Below are positions 26,132-34,267 of a DNA stretch of 64,000 bases, piece by piece. The notes beneath the pieces are model-generated. The model was not told where the DNA came from. It did not search any database and saw nothing but the letters and a program-made list of their open reading frames with translations. Numbering within the stretch: position 1 is the stretch's first letter; every line of letters starts with the position of its first letter. Location: positions 62,001 through 126,000 of the forward strand of contig CBDFHV010000085.1 of NCBI GenBank assembly GCA_965247705.1, in the 5' to 3' direction. The position numbers were made by a program, and so were the translations under genes. Source of the DNA: CBDFHV01 sp965247705 (GTDB lineage: Bacteria; Pseudomonadota; Alphaproteobacteria; Rhodospirillales; CAMCUA01).

Positions 26132-27751
26132 ATGGCCGAGTATGACGGCATCGTCCTCGGGGCCGGTCACAACGGCCTTATCGTGCAGGCCTACGCCGCC
26201 AAGGCCGGGCTCAAAATCCTGGCCCTCGACCGCGCCCCCGAGGCGGGCGGCGGCCTGACCACGTTCGAGGACCCGAGACAGCCCGGATTCCGCCACAACA
26301 CCCACGGCTTCTTTCACCGGGCGCTAACCCAGATGCCCTGGTATCGAGACCTGGAACTGGCCCGTCATGGGGCGCGCTACATCGAACCGGAGCTCAACGT
26401 GGCGCTGCTGCTGAAGGACGGGCGGTCCCTTCAATGGTGGACCGATTTCGAGCGCACCCACGCCTCCTTCGCCGCCATGAGCGCGCGGGACGCGGCGACC
26501 CTGAAGCGCTGGCACGATGACTTCCGCCCCATCGTCGAGAACATCCTGATCCCTGAGTCCCTGTCGCCGCCCCTGCCGACCGCGGAGCGCCGGGCGATCC
26601 TGGAACGCAGTTCCGAGGGACGCCTGCTGCTGGAGGTCGGCGCCCTGTCGCCCCTGGAGTTCGTGACCCGGGAATTCACCCATCCCACCATCCAAGCGGG
26701 GCTGCTGTTCTTCAACGGCCTCCGGGAAGTGGACCTGCGGGTGAAGGGTTTCGGCCATCACATCGCCGCCCTGCTGGCCAGCACGGCCAAGGCCCAGATG
26801 ACCATTGGCGGCGCCCGGGAACTGGCTCGCTCCCTGGAATCAGCGGTGACGGAGGCGGGCGGCACAATTCTCACCGGCGTCGAGCCGCGACGGATCCTGG
26901 TGGAGAACGGGCGCGCGGTGGGGGTCGAAACCAGGGACGGTCGACAGTTCCGGGCTCGCCGGTTCGTCGCCTCCAGCCTCAATCCACAGCAGACCTTCCT
27001 CGACCTGATGGAACCCGAACACCTGCCGGGGAGTTGGCGGCGAAAGGCCGAAGACTTCCGCTACAACCTGCTCGCACCCCTGTTCGCGCTCAATCTCAAT
27101 CTTTCGGCGCCGCCGGCCTACCGGGCGGCCGGCGGTGATCCGGTCCTCGGCAAGCCGTTCATGGTCATCATGGGCCTGGAGCATGTGGACCAGTACCCGG
27201 AGATCGTGCGCCACCACGAAGCCGGCACCATCCCTCCGACGGTCATGTGGGGTGCCTGTCCAACCCTGTTCGACCCCTCCCAGGCGCCAACCGGTCGGCA
27301 CACCGCCTTCATGTGGGAAAAGCTCCCCTACCGGCTGCACGGCGATGCGGCCAACTGGGACCGGGTGAAGAACGACCACGGGCGGGATATGCTGCGCCTG
27401 TGGGCGGAATATGCGCCCGGCCTCGAGGATCAGGTGATCGACCGGTTCACCCGCAGCCCCCTGGACGTCGAGCGGAGCTTTCCCAACATGCGCCACGGCG
27501 ACCTCTTGATCGGCGCCTTCAACCACGGTCAGATCGGCCACGACCGGCCTTTCCCGGGCGCCGGCCAGTACCGCACCTGCATCGAGGGCCTGTACCTGTG
27601 CGGTTCCTGCTGCCACCCGGGCGGCAACATCACCGGCTTGCCGGGCTACAACGGGGCCCAAGTTCTGTTCTCCGATCTGGCGCTGGAGGCCGACTGGATG
27701 CCCAGGCCCCTGATGGACCGGCTGGTCGCATGGTCGGATCGGCTTGGCTGA
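26132..27751 (+). CDS. NAD(P)/FAD-dependent oxidoreductase (phytoene desaturase-like)
   Basis: 539 residues from ATG 26132. The N-terminal FAD motif is YDGIVLGAGHNGLIVQAYAA, with ILALDRAPEAGGGLTTFEDP as the second nucleotide-contact strand. A C-terminal FAD-binding block reads GLYLCGSCCHPGGNITGLPG, as in crtI-type and PYROXD2-like proteins. The family oxidises C-C or C-N bonds of hydrophobic substrates. There is no carotenoid gene nearby, so a catabolic role with the PHP protein is more likely (inference). Its stop overlaps the TetR start (TGATG). Confidence 0.88.
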   Translation: MAEYDGIVLGAGHNGLIVQAYAAKAGLKILALDRAPEAGGGLTTFEDPRQPGFRHNTHGFFHRALTQMPWYRDLELARHGARYIEPELNVALLLKDGRSLQWWTDFERTHASFAAMSARDAATLKRWHDDFRPIVENILIPESLSPPLPTAERRAILERSSEGRLLLEVGALSPLEFVTREFTHPTIQAGLLFFNGLREVDLRVKGFGHHIAALLASTAKAQMTIGGARELARSLESAVTEAGGTILTGVEPRRILVENGRAVGVETRDGRQFRARRFVASSLNPQQTFLDLMEPEHLPGSWRRKAEDFRYNLLAPLFALNLNLSAPPAYRAAGGDPVLGKPFMVIMGLEHVDQYPEIVRHHEAGTIPPTVMWGACPTLFDPSQAPTGRHTAFMWEKLPYRLHGDAANWDRVKNDHGRDMLRLWAEYAPGLEDQVIDRFTRSPLDVERSFPNMRHGDLLIGAFNHGQIGHDRPFPGAGQYRTCIEGLYLCGSCCHPGGNITGLPGYNGAQVLFSDLALEADWMPRPLMDRLVAWSDRLG

Positions 27752-28440
27752 TGGGGACCCCGGCGCCGCCCGAATCCCCAAGCCGGTCCCGGCGCCGCCG
27801 GCCGGCGGAATCCCTGCGCGATCCGGAATGGACCAAGCGGCAGCTTCTCGACGCCGCCCAGGGGGAATTCTCCGAGAACGGCCTCAACGGGGCGCGGGTC
27901 AACGACATCGCCACGGTTGCCGGAGTCAACAAGCAGCTTCTCTACTACTACTTCGGGGACAAGGACGGGCTCTACCGGGCGGTGCTGGAACGGGCCTACG
28001 GGCGCATCCGCGCCGCTGAGCAGGCCCTCGACCTGGAGGCCCTGCCGGCCCGCGACGCGATGACCCGCTTCATGGGCTTCACCTTCGATTATCTGACGGA
28101 AAACCGTTATTTCGTGGCCCTGCTCAGCGACGAGAACATCCACCGCGCCCGCCACGTCAAGGATTCCCCGCATTTGAAGGAGCTGCACGACCGTCTGCTC
28201 GGTACCATCGGTGGAATCATCGCCCGGGGGGTGAAGGAAGGGGTGTTCCGGGACGGGGTGGACCCGGTCCAGCTTTACGTCTCCGTGGCCTCCCTCTGCT
28301 ACTTCTACTACTCCAACATCCATACCCTGGGGGCCATCTTCGGCCGTGACCTGGCGGCGCCCCGGGCGGTGAACCGGCGCCGCCAGCACGTGATCGAGTT
28401 CGTGCTCTCGTTTCTCAAGGCGCCGGAGGAAACGTCGTGA
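27751..28440 (+). CDS. TetR/AcrR family transcriptional regulator
   Basis: 229 residues. After a basic N-terminal arm the HTH reads FSENGLNGARVNDIATVAGV and NKQLLYYYFGDKDGLYRAVL, the standard TetR signature. The C-terminal ligand domain is helical, with aromatic residues (LYVSVASLCYFYYSNIHTLG). It is translationally coupled to the FAD oxidoreductase gene. Two similar boxes at 24540 and 28483, in front of its own operon and of the next gene, are likely operators. It would then repress the PHP operon, the divergent epimerase operon and the sulfotransferase-like and TTT genes until a ligand appears. Confidence 0.9.
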   Translation: MGTPAPPESPSRSRRRRPAESLRDPEWTKRQLLDAAQGEFSENGLNGARVNDIATVAGVNKQLLYYYFGDKDGLYRAVLERAYGRIRAAEQALDLEALPARDAMTRFMGFTFDYLTENRYFVALLSDENIHRARHVKDSPHLKELHDRLLGTIGGIIARGVKEGVFRDGVDPVQLYVSVASLCYFYYSNIHTLGAIFGRDLAAPRAVNRRRQHVIEFVLSFLKAPEETS

Positions 28441-28482
28441 TTCCGGTTGACTCCAAGGGCCACGCTCCGTTGAATCCACTAT

Positions 28483-28501
28483 TAACTGGTTGGTTGATAA
28501 G
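28483..28501. promoter_or_regulatory. Candidate TetR operator, box 2
   Basis: TAACTGGTTGGTTGATAAG, 16/19 identical to box 1 at 24540-24558. It lies 42 bases after the TetR stop and about 100 bases upstream of the sulfotransferase-like gene. Confidence 0.55.
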
Positions 28502-28604
28502 ATCGCATGCCGGGGGGCAGGGACGTGACGGGCGCGACGGTGAAAAAGAGTAACGAACGACGCGGCGACAACCCCGCGTCGCGCCGTCGCGAAGGGCAGG
28601 TTCG

Positions 28605-29798
28605 TTGAGCGCCGGGCTGCGCATGGTCCACGGGGTCACCCACCACGAGCCGTCGCGGACCCGCGCGGGCTACACCCTGTTCGCCCCCATGTACGGCCGC
28701 AACGTGTGGCTGATCGACATGTGGGGCACCATCGTTCATCGCTGGCGGACGGAGAACCTGCCGGGGAACTACAGCCAGATCCTGGCCAACGGCAATCTGC
28801 TGTTCGCCGGGCGAATTCTGCCGCCGGCGATTCCCGAATTCGCCGGCAACGGGGGCCAACTGATCTAATACGACTGGGACGGCAACAGGGTCTGGGAATA
28901 CCGCGACCCTTACCTGAGCCACTGTTTCGCGCCGCTCAGGAACGGCAACGTCCTGGTTGCCAAATGGCGGGCGGTGCCAACCGACATCGCCGCCCGGGTG
29001 CGCGGCGGCCAGCCCGGGACCGAACGCCGTGGCGAGATGTATGGCGAGGCGATCCACGAGATCGACCGGGCCGGCCAAGTGGTCTGGGAGTGGCTCACCT
29101 TCGAGCATCTGGACCCGGAGCGGGACGCCATCGGCCCCCTCCATCCGCGGGACCGCTGGACCAACCTGAACTCCATCGTCGAGATGCCGGACGGCCGTAT
29201 CCTGGTGAGCTTCCGCTGCATCGATACCATCGCCATCGTCGATCGGGAGACGGGCAACATCGACTGGCGGTGGGGCCCCGGCCACATCGCCGGGCAGCAC
29301 AATCCGACGCCTTTGGGGAACGGCAACATCCTGGTTTTCGACAACGGCGCCCACCGTGCCTATACGACCATCGACTATTCCCGGGTGCTGGAAGTGAACC
29401 CCCGCACCGACGCCATCGAATGGGAATACAAGGAGAACCCGGTCTTCGACTTCAATAGCTTTATCTGTTCGGGCGCCCAGCGCCTGGACAACGGCAACAC
29501 CCTGATCTGCGAAACCACCAAGGGCCGGCTGTTCGAGGTGACGGGGGAGGGGGATGTGGTGTGGGAGTTCCTCAGTCCCTTCTATTACGAGCATCCCATC
29601 TTCGGCACCAACAACATGGTCTTCCGCTGCATCCGCTACGACGAAGACCATCCGGGGATTCGGGATGCGGACCTGGACCCGGGCGGCTACGAGGACCTGA
29701 ACGCGCTGATGCCGAAAAGGTTCGTGCGCAGCCCGCGCGGCGACCAGGCGCTTCGCACCACCTACGTGGCGGGCGAACTGGTCAAGGGCGGGCATTAG
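28605..29798 (+). pseudogene. Arylsulfotransferase (ASST)-like beta-propeller protein broken by one in-frame stop
   Basis: The same frame runs from TTG 28605 (or ATG 28623) to 29798 and is broken only by TAA at 28866-28868, after NGGQLI. It resumes at once with YDWDGNRVWEYRDPYLSHCF. Relatives have a Glu there, so a single G-to-T change would explain it. The product (about 397 residues if read through) carries repeated Trp/Asp blades: TIVHRWRTENLPG, QVVWEWLTFEHLD, NIDWRWGPGHIAGQHNPTPL and AIEWEYKENPVF. This fits the Arylsulfotran_2 family. No signal peptide is visible. Decay, readthrough or a sequencing error are all possible. Confidence 0.75.
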
Positions 29799-29863
29799 AC
29801 CAAGAGGCAACGACACGACAAGGGTTGAACCAGGGCGGCGGCGTGCCGTCGAAATAGAAGGAG

Positions 29864-30820
29864 ATGAAGATGACACGACTGAAGAAGCTGTTCATGGCCG
29901 CGGCGGCGGTTCCGCTGTTGGTGGCCGTGACCGGGGCCGCTCAGGCCCAGATGTATCCCTCCAAGCCGATCCAGTTGATCGTCACCTGGCCCCCGGGCGG
30001 CAGTACCGACGTGATCGCGCGCCTGCTGTCCGATCCCCTGGGCAAGGTCCTGGGCCAGCCGGTGGCCGTCGTCAACCGCAAGGGCGGCGGCGGTTCCCTC
30101 GGCACCCAGGCGGCCTTGGATGCGCCCAAGGACGGCTACACGGTTCTGGCCACCACCAGCGGCAATCACATCCTGACGCCGCTGAAAAAGGACGTCGGCT
30201 ACAAGTACGACGACCTGGTGCCCATCGGCCAGTTGGTGGCGGCGACCATCATCCTGGCGGTGCGCGAGGACGCGCCGTGGAAGAACCTGGCCGACCTGGC
30301 GAAGGACGCCAAGGCGAACCCGGGCAAGTACACCTTCGGCGCCGTCCCCAACGGCATGCCGCACTTGACGTTCAACGGCCTGGCCAAGGCCGCCGGGTTC
30401 GAGGCGGTGCACGTGCCCCAGCAAGGCGGCGCGCCGGGCGCCGAGGCACTGTTGGGCGGCGATGTTCAAATGCTGCCCGCCAACGCGGCCACGGTGGCGT
30501 CCAACATCAAGGGCGGCAAGATGCGGGGCCTGGCGGTCTTCAACAGCAAGCGCGATGCCGCGTTCCCCGACATCCCGACCGCCGAGGAGCAGGGCTTCAA
30601 GGTCTACGGCAGCCCCTTCGTCGGCATCGCCGTGGCCAAGGGCGTGCCCCAGGCGGCTCTCGACAAGCTGCGGGCCGCGGTCAAGAAGGTGGCCAACGAT
30701 CCCGCCTTCCGCGCCAAGGCGTTGAAGACGGCGACGTCCATCACCTATCTGGACGCCGATGCCTTCGGCAAGATATGGGCGCGGGATTGGAACAACTACG
30801 CGCCGATGTTGCGCAAATAG
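29864..30820 (+). CDS. tctC: Tripartite tricarboxylate transporter substrate-binding protein (Bug/TctC family)
   Basis: 318-residue periplasmic receptor. A clear signal peptide (MKMTRLKKLFMAAAAVPLLV to AAQA) is followed by the family start YPSKPIQLIVTWPPGGSTDV. Further blocks are VNRKGGGGSLGTQAAL and the ligand-loop region VPQQGGAPGAEALLGGDVQM. It is preceded by AAGGAG. It delivers a carboxylate ligand to the TctA/TctB membrane pair encoded next. The ligand is unknown; Bug proteins bind many di- and tricarboxylates and aromatic acids. Confidence 0.93.
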   Translation: MKMTRLKKLFMAAAAVPLLVAVTGAAQAQMYPSKPIQLIVTWPPGGSTDVIARLLSDPLGKVLGQPVAVVNRKGGGGSLGTQAALDAPKDGYTVLATTSGNHILTPLKKDVGYKYDDLVPIGQLVAATIILAVREDAPWKNLADLAKDAKANPGKYTFGAVPNGMPHLTFNGLAKAAGFEAVHVPQQGGAPGAEALLGGDVQMLPANAATVASNIKGGKMRGLAVFNSKRDAAFPDIPTAEEQGFKVYGSPFVGIAVAKGVPQAALDKLRAAVKKVANDPAFRAKALKTATSITYLDADAFGKIWARDWNNYAPMLRK

Positions 30821-30839
30821 CTCGGCGTCGTTCCGAGTC

Positions 30840-31328
30840 ATGCGCCGAATCCCGGGCGACGCCTGGGTATCGCTGGTCCTCCTCGCCGCCGGCATCGCCT
30901 GCCTGGTGGAACTGTGGGGCGCGGAGTCCAGCGGCGCATATCTGAAGACAACCTCGCTGCCGATCGGGCTGGCGGGCATTCTGGTCGCCTTGTCCCTGGT
31001 TCTGCTCAGCCTGTCCGTCAGGCAGCGGGCCGTCCAACCCCCGGAGGAGGTCACCGAGGAGGTCACCGAGGATACGGCGCCGGTGGACCACCGGGCGGCG
31101 TTCCGGGTGGTGACGGTGGTCGTGTTGACGGCGGCCTACATCGCGGCCCTGCCCTGGTTCGGCTACCTGCTGTCCACCGGGGCCTGCCTGGGGGTGATGG
31201 CACTGCTTTACGGCACCCGGGCGCCGGTGACGATCGTCGGGGTGATGGTCGGCCTACCGTTGCTGCTCCAGGTGTTCTTCGAGAAGTACATGATCGTCCT
31301 CCTGCCTTCCGCCCGCCTGTTTCCGTGA
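30840..31328 (+). CDS. tctB: Tripartite tricarboxylate transporter small membrane subunit TctB
   Basis: 162 residues from ATG 30840, with four hydrophobic segments: WVSLVLLAAGIACLVELWG, IGLAGILVALSLVLLSLSV, VVTVVVLTAAYIAALPWFG and the C-terminal VTIVGVMVGLPLLLQVFFE. A charged loop carries the short duplication EEVTEEVTED, a direct repeat in the DNA. TctB is the small membrane partner of TctA in the inner membrane. It lies 19 bases after tctC. The unusual feature is the 211-base gap to tctA, which holds a palindromic repeat. Confidence 0.9.
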   Translation: MRRIPGDAWVSLVLLAAGIACLVELWGAESSGAYLKTTSLPIGLAGILVALSLVLLSLSVRQRAVQPPEEVTEEVTEDTAPVDHRAAFRVVTVVVLTAAYIAALPWFGYLLSTGACLGVMALLYGTRAPVTIVGVMVGLPLLLQVFFEKYMIVLLPSARLFP

Positions 31329-31396
31329 TGTCGCCGGGCCAACGCGCCGATTTACGGCCTCCCCCCTCGAGCGCGGTACGGGCACCGGCTTGGGTG

Positions 31397-31466
31397 GCGG
31401 GCCGGTCTGAGACCGGCCCCTACGCACTTGAAATTGCTTGCGTAGGGGCGGGTCTGAGACCCGCCC
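31397..31466. repeat. REP-like interspersed palindromic element, copy 2
   Basis: Inverse-orientation copy of 3850-3920 with about three substitutions in 70 bases. It is inserted between tctB and tctA within what should be one operon. Its hairpins could attenuate transcription into tctA or stabilise the upstream mRNA. Confidence 0.8.
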
Positions 31467-31539
31467 GTTCCCGGCCCGACCACCGTCTAGAGGCGCCGAC
31501 CAGGAGATCATCTCACAAGCGCATCGGCATGAGGCCCTG

Positions 31540-33033
31540 ATGGACCTTCTGGTGACGGGCCTGGAGCAGGTTTTCCACCTGCAGAACCTGGCGATCATGG
31601 CGCTGGGTCTGGTGATCGGCATCGTCATCGGGGCGATTCCGGGACTCAACGTGCCGCTGGCGGTGGCCATCGCGCTGCCCATCACCTTCAACCTCGGACC
31701 CATCGCCGGGCTCGCCATGCTGATCGGCATCTATAAGGGCGGCACCTACGGCGGCTCCCTGTCGGCGGTGCTGATCAACGTGCCGGGGACTCCGGCCGCC
31801 GCCGCCACCGCCCTCGACGGCGCCGCCCTGACCCGCAAGGGCCAGGCGGGAAAGGCGCTGAAGATGTCTCTCTATGCCTCGATCATCGGCGAGATCGTCA
31901 GCGACATTGCGCTGATCGCCTTCGCCGTGCCGGTGGCCACCTTGGCGCTTGCATTCGGGCCGGCTGAGAACTTCTCCCTCGGCGTTTTCGCCTTGACCCT
32001 GGTCGGCGTGCTGTCCCAGGGCAACATGGTCAAGGGCATCATCGCCGGCACCATGGGCCTTCTGCTGTCCACGTTCGGCGTCGATCCGCTGACCGGCGAT
32101 TTCCGCCTTACCTTCGGCGTCCGCCAGATGTCCGGCGGCTGGGCCTTCATCGCCCTGGTGATCGGCGTCTTCGCCGTCGCCGAAGCCATTTCCATCATCG
32201 AGAAAAGCCTTGTGAAGGCGGTGCATAAGGGGCGGGTAAACTTGAACGAATCCGAGCACAGCCTGACGCGCGAGGACTGGCGGCGCTCCCTGCCCGTAAT
32301 CGCCCGCAGCGCGCCCATCGGTGTCGTCATCGGCTCCATCCCCGGCTTGGGAGCGGCGGTCTCGGCCTTCTTCAATTACGGTTTGACTCGCAGCCTGTCC
32401 CGGGAGCCGGAGCGGTTCGGGCAAGGCGCCATCGAGGGCGTGGCGGCGGCGGAAAGCGGCAACAACGCGGTGACCAGCGCCACCTTCGTGCCCTTGCTGA
32501 CCCTCGGCGTGCCGGGCGACGTGATCACCGCCATCATGCTGGGTGCCTTCCTGGTCCACGGCCTGATTCCCGGGCCGGCGCTTTTCGAGCAGAACACGGA
32601 CTTCATCGCCGCCTTTTTCGTGCTGGTGGTGGTCGGCACAATCATGCATCTGGTGATCGCGCGGGTGGGCATGCCGCTCTTTGTGCAGACCACCCGTATC
32701 CCCAACCAGATCCTGTTCCCCATCGTCATGGTGCTCAGCGTCACCGGGGTCTACGTCACCACCAACAGCTATTTCGACGTTTACGTGATGCTGGGATTCG
32801 GGCTGCTGGGCTACGCCATGAACAAGTTCAAGTTTCCCGTCGCGCCGCTGCTGATCGGCTCCATCTTGGGCCCGCTGCTGGAAGTGGGCCTGCGCCAGGC
32901 GGTGATCCTGTCCCGCGGCAGCGCCGACATCTTTTTCACCCGGCCCATCTCGGCGGCCTTCCTGCTGTTCGCGGCGGCCACCATTGTCATCGTCGGCATG
33001 CGCGAGATGCGCGGCAAAACCACCGGCGCCTGA
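31540..33033 (+). CDS. tctA: Tripartite tricarboxylate transporter large permease TctA
   Basis: 497-residue integral membrane protein with about 12 hydrophobic segments. Family hallmarks are GIVIGAIPGLNVPLAVAIAL, GGTYGGSLSAVLINVPGTPA with ALDG after it, and the repeat-half IGSIPGLGAAVSAFFNYG and GVPGDVITAIMLGAFLVHGL. ATG 31540 immediately precedes the family N-terminus (MDLLVTGLEQVF). Together with TctC and TctB it imports a carboxylate using an ion gradient. The mandelate-racemase-family enzyme 17 bases on probably acts on the imported compound. Confidence 0.93.
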   Translation: MDLLVTGLEQVFHLQNLAIMALGLVIGIVIGAIPGLNVPLAVAIALPITFNLGPIAGLAMLIGIYKGGTYGGSLSAVLINVPGTPAAAATALDGAALTRKGQAGKALKMSLYASIIGEIVSDIALIAFAVPVATLALAFGPAENFSLGVFALTLVGVLSQGNMVKGIIAGTMGLLLSTFGVDPLTGDFRLTFGVRQMSGGWAFIALVIGVFAVAEAISIIEKSLVKAVHKGRVNLNESEHSLTREDWRRSLPVIARSAPIGVVIGSIPGLGAAVSAFFNYGLTRSLSREPERFGQGAIEGVAAAESGNNAVTSATFVPLLTLGVPGDVITAIMLGAFLVHGLIPGPALFEQNTDFIAAFFVLVVVGTIMHLVIARVGMPLFVQTTRIPNQILFPIVMVLSVTGVYVTTNSYFDVYVMLGFGLLGYAMNKFKFPVAPLLIGSILGPLLEVGLRQAVILSRGSADIFFTRPISAAFLLFAAATIVIVGMREMRGKTTGA

Positions 33034-33050
33034 GCCGAAAGAGGAGTCCC

Positions 33051-34178
33051 ATGAAGATCGACCGTATGGACGTCCTGCCCGTGCGCCTTCCCCTGAAGGC
33101 CGTGGTGACCCTGTCGCGGGGGGTCTCCCGCACCATCGAGGAAGGCAAGCAGATCATCCTCGTCAAGCTCACCGCCGACGACGGCACGGTGGGCTGGGGC
33201 GAAGCCGGGCCCAGCCGCCGCTGGTCGGCGGAGACCACCCATTCCTGCTACACCACCATCAAGCACTACCTGGCGCCGGTGGTGGTGGGGCGCGATCCCT
33301 TCGACATCGGCGGCCTGCACGAAGCCATGAACACCGAACTGGCCCCCGGCCTGGACCCGGGCCAGCCCATCGCCAAGGCGGCAATCGACATGGCCGTGCA
33401 CGACCTGATCTGCAAAAACCTGGGGATCACCCTCCAGTCCTGGATCGGCGCCAAGCGCCGCGACCGGGTGGAGCTGGCCTATCTGGTGTCCGCCCCCGAC
33501 CCGGAGGCGACGGCGAAGGTGGTGCAGGAAGGCCTGGACCAGGGCTTTCGCAGCTTCAAGCTCAAGGTCGGCCACGATCCGGACGACGACGTGGAGAACC
33601 TCAAGGCGGCCATGGAAACGGCGCCCGGCTGCATCGTCTGGCCCGACGCCAACCAGGGCTATTCCCTGGATCAGGCCCTGCGCGCCTCGCGGGCTTTCGA
33701 GGCCCTCGGCATCGAGCTTTTCGAACAGCCGATCCCGATGACCGACGTCTACGGCATGAAGAAGCTGTTGACCGCCACCACCATGAACATTGCCCTCGAC
33801 GAGGCGGCCATGGGCCTGCCTTACGTCATCGAGATGATCCGCCGCGAGACGGTGGAGGGCCTGGTCATCAAGGTCAACAAGATGGGCGGCATCCACTACG
33901 GCCGTCAGCTGTGCGACATGGCATTGAACGGCGGCTTCAGGCTGATCGGCAGCGGGCTGATGGATGCCCCCATCGGCTTTGCCGCCTCGGTCCATTTGTT
34001 CGCCGCCTACGGCATCGACTTCCCCGTCGACCTCAACGGCCCCCAGCACATTGCCGAGGACTACACGAAGACCCCGCTCCCCCGGGAGGGGCAACACGCC
34101 CTGGTGCCCACCGCGCCGGGTTTGGGGGTTGACGTTGACGAAGACAAAGTGGCGCGGTTTGCGCTGACGCTGGACTAG
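33051..34178 (+). CDS. Mandelate racemase/muconate lactonizing enzyme family protein
   Basis: 375-residue enolase-superfamily enzyme. The N-terminal capping domain begins MKIDRMDVLPVRLPLK. The barrel shows the K-x-K pair K170/K172 (SFKLKVGHD), metal ligands D199 (WPDANQGYS), E225 (LFEQPIP) and D250-E251 (IALDEAAMG), and K274 (VIKVNKMGG). A Lys on each face fits the muconate-lactonizing subgroup (racemase or cycloisomerase, or dipeptide epimerase). AGGAG precedes the ATG. It follows tctA directly, so the substrate is likely the acid taken up by TctABC. Confidence 0.9.
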   Translation: MKIDRMDVLPVRLPLKAVVTLSRGVSRTIEEGKQIILVKLTADDGTVGWGEAGPSRRWSAETTHSCYTTIKHYLAPVVVGRDPFDIGGLHEAMNTELAPGLDPGQPIAKAAIDMAVHDLICKNLGITLQSWIGAKRRDRVELAYLVSAPDPEATAKVVQEGLDQGFRSFKLKVGHDPDDDVENLKAAMETAPGCIVWPDANQGYSLDQALRASRAFEALGIELFEQPIPMTDVYGMKKLLTATTMNIALDEAAMGLPYVIEMIRRETVEGLVIKVNKMGGIHYGRQLCDMALNGGFRLIGSGLMDAPIGFAASVHLFAAYGIDFPVDLNGPQHIAEDYTKTPLPREGQHALVPTAPGLGVDVDEDKVARFALTLD

Positions 34179-34267
34179 ATGCGTCAGGGTCAAGTTTTTT
34201 GTCGTTGCCGGGCAGTGCAATCGCATATGAAACTTTCGGCTCTCTTCGTTGCGCTGCGCCCCCTTAC

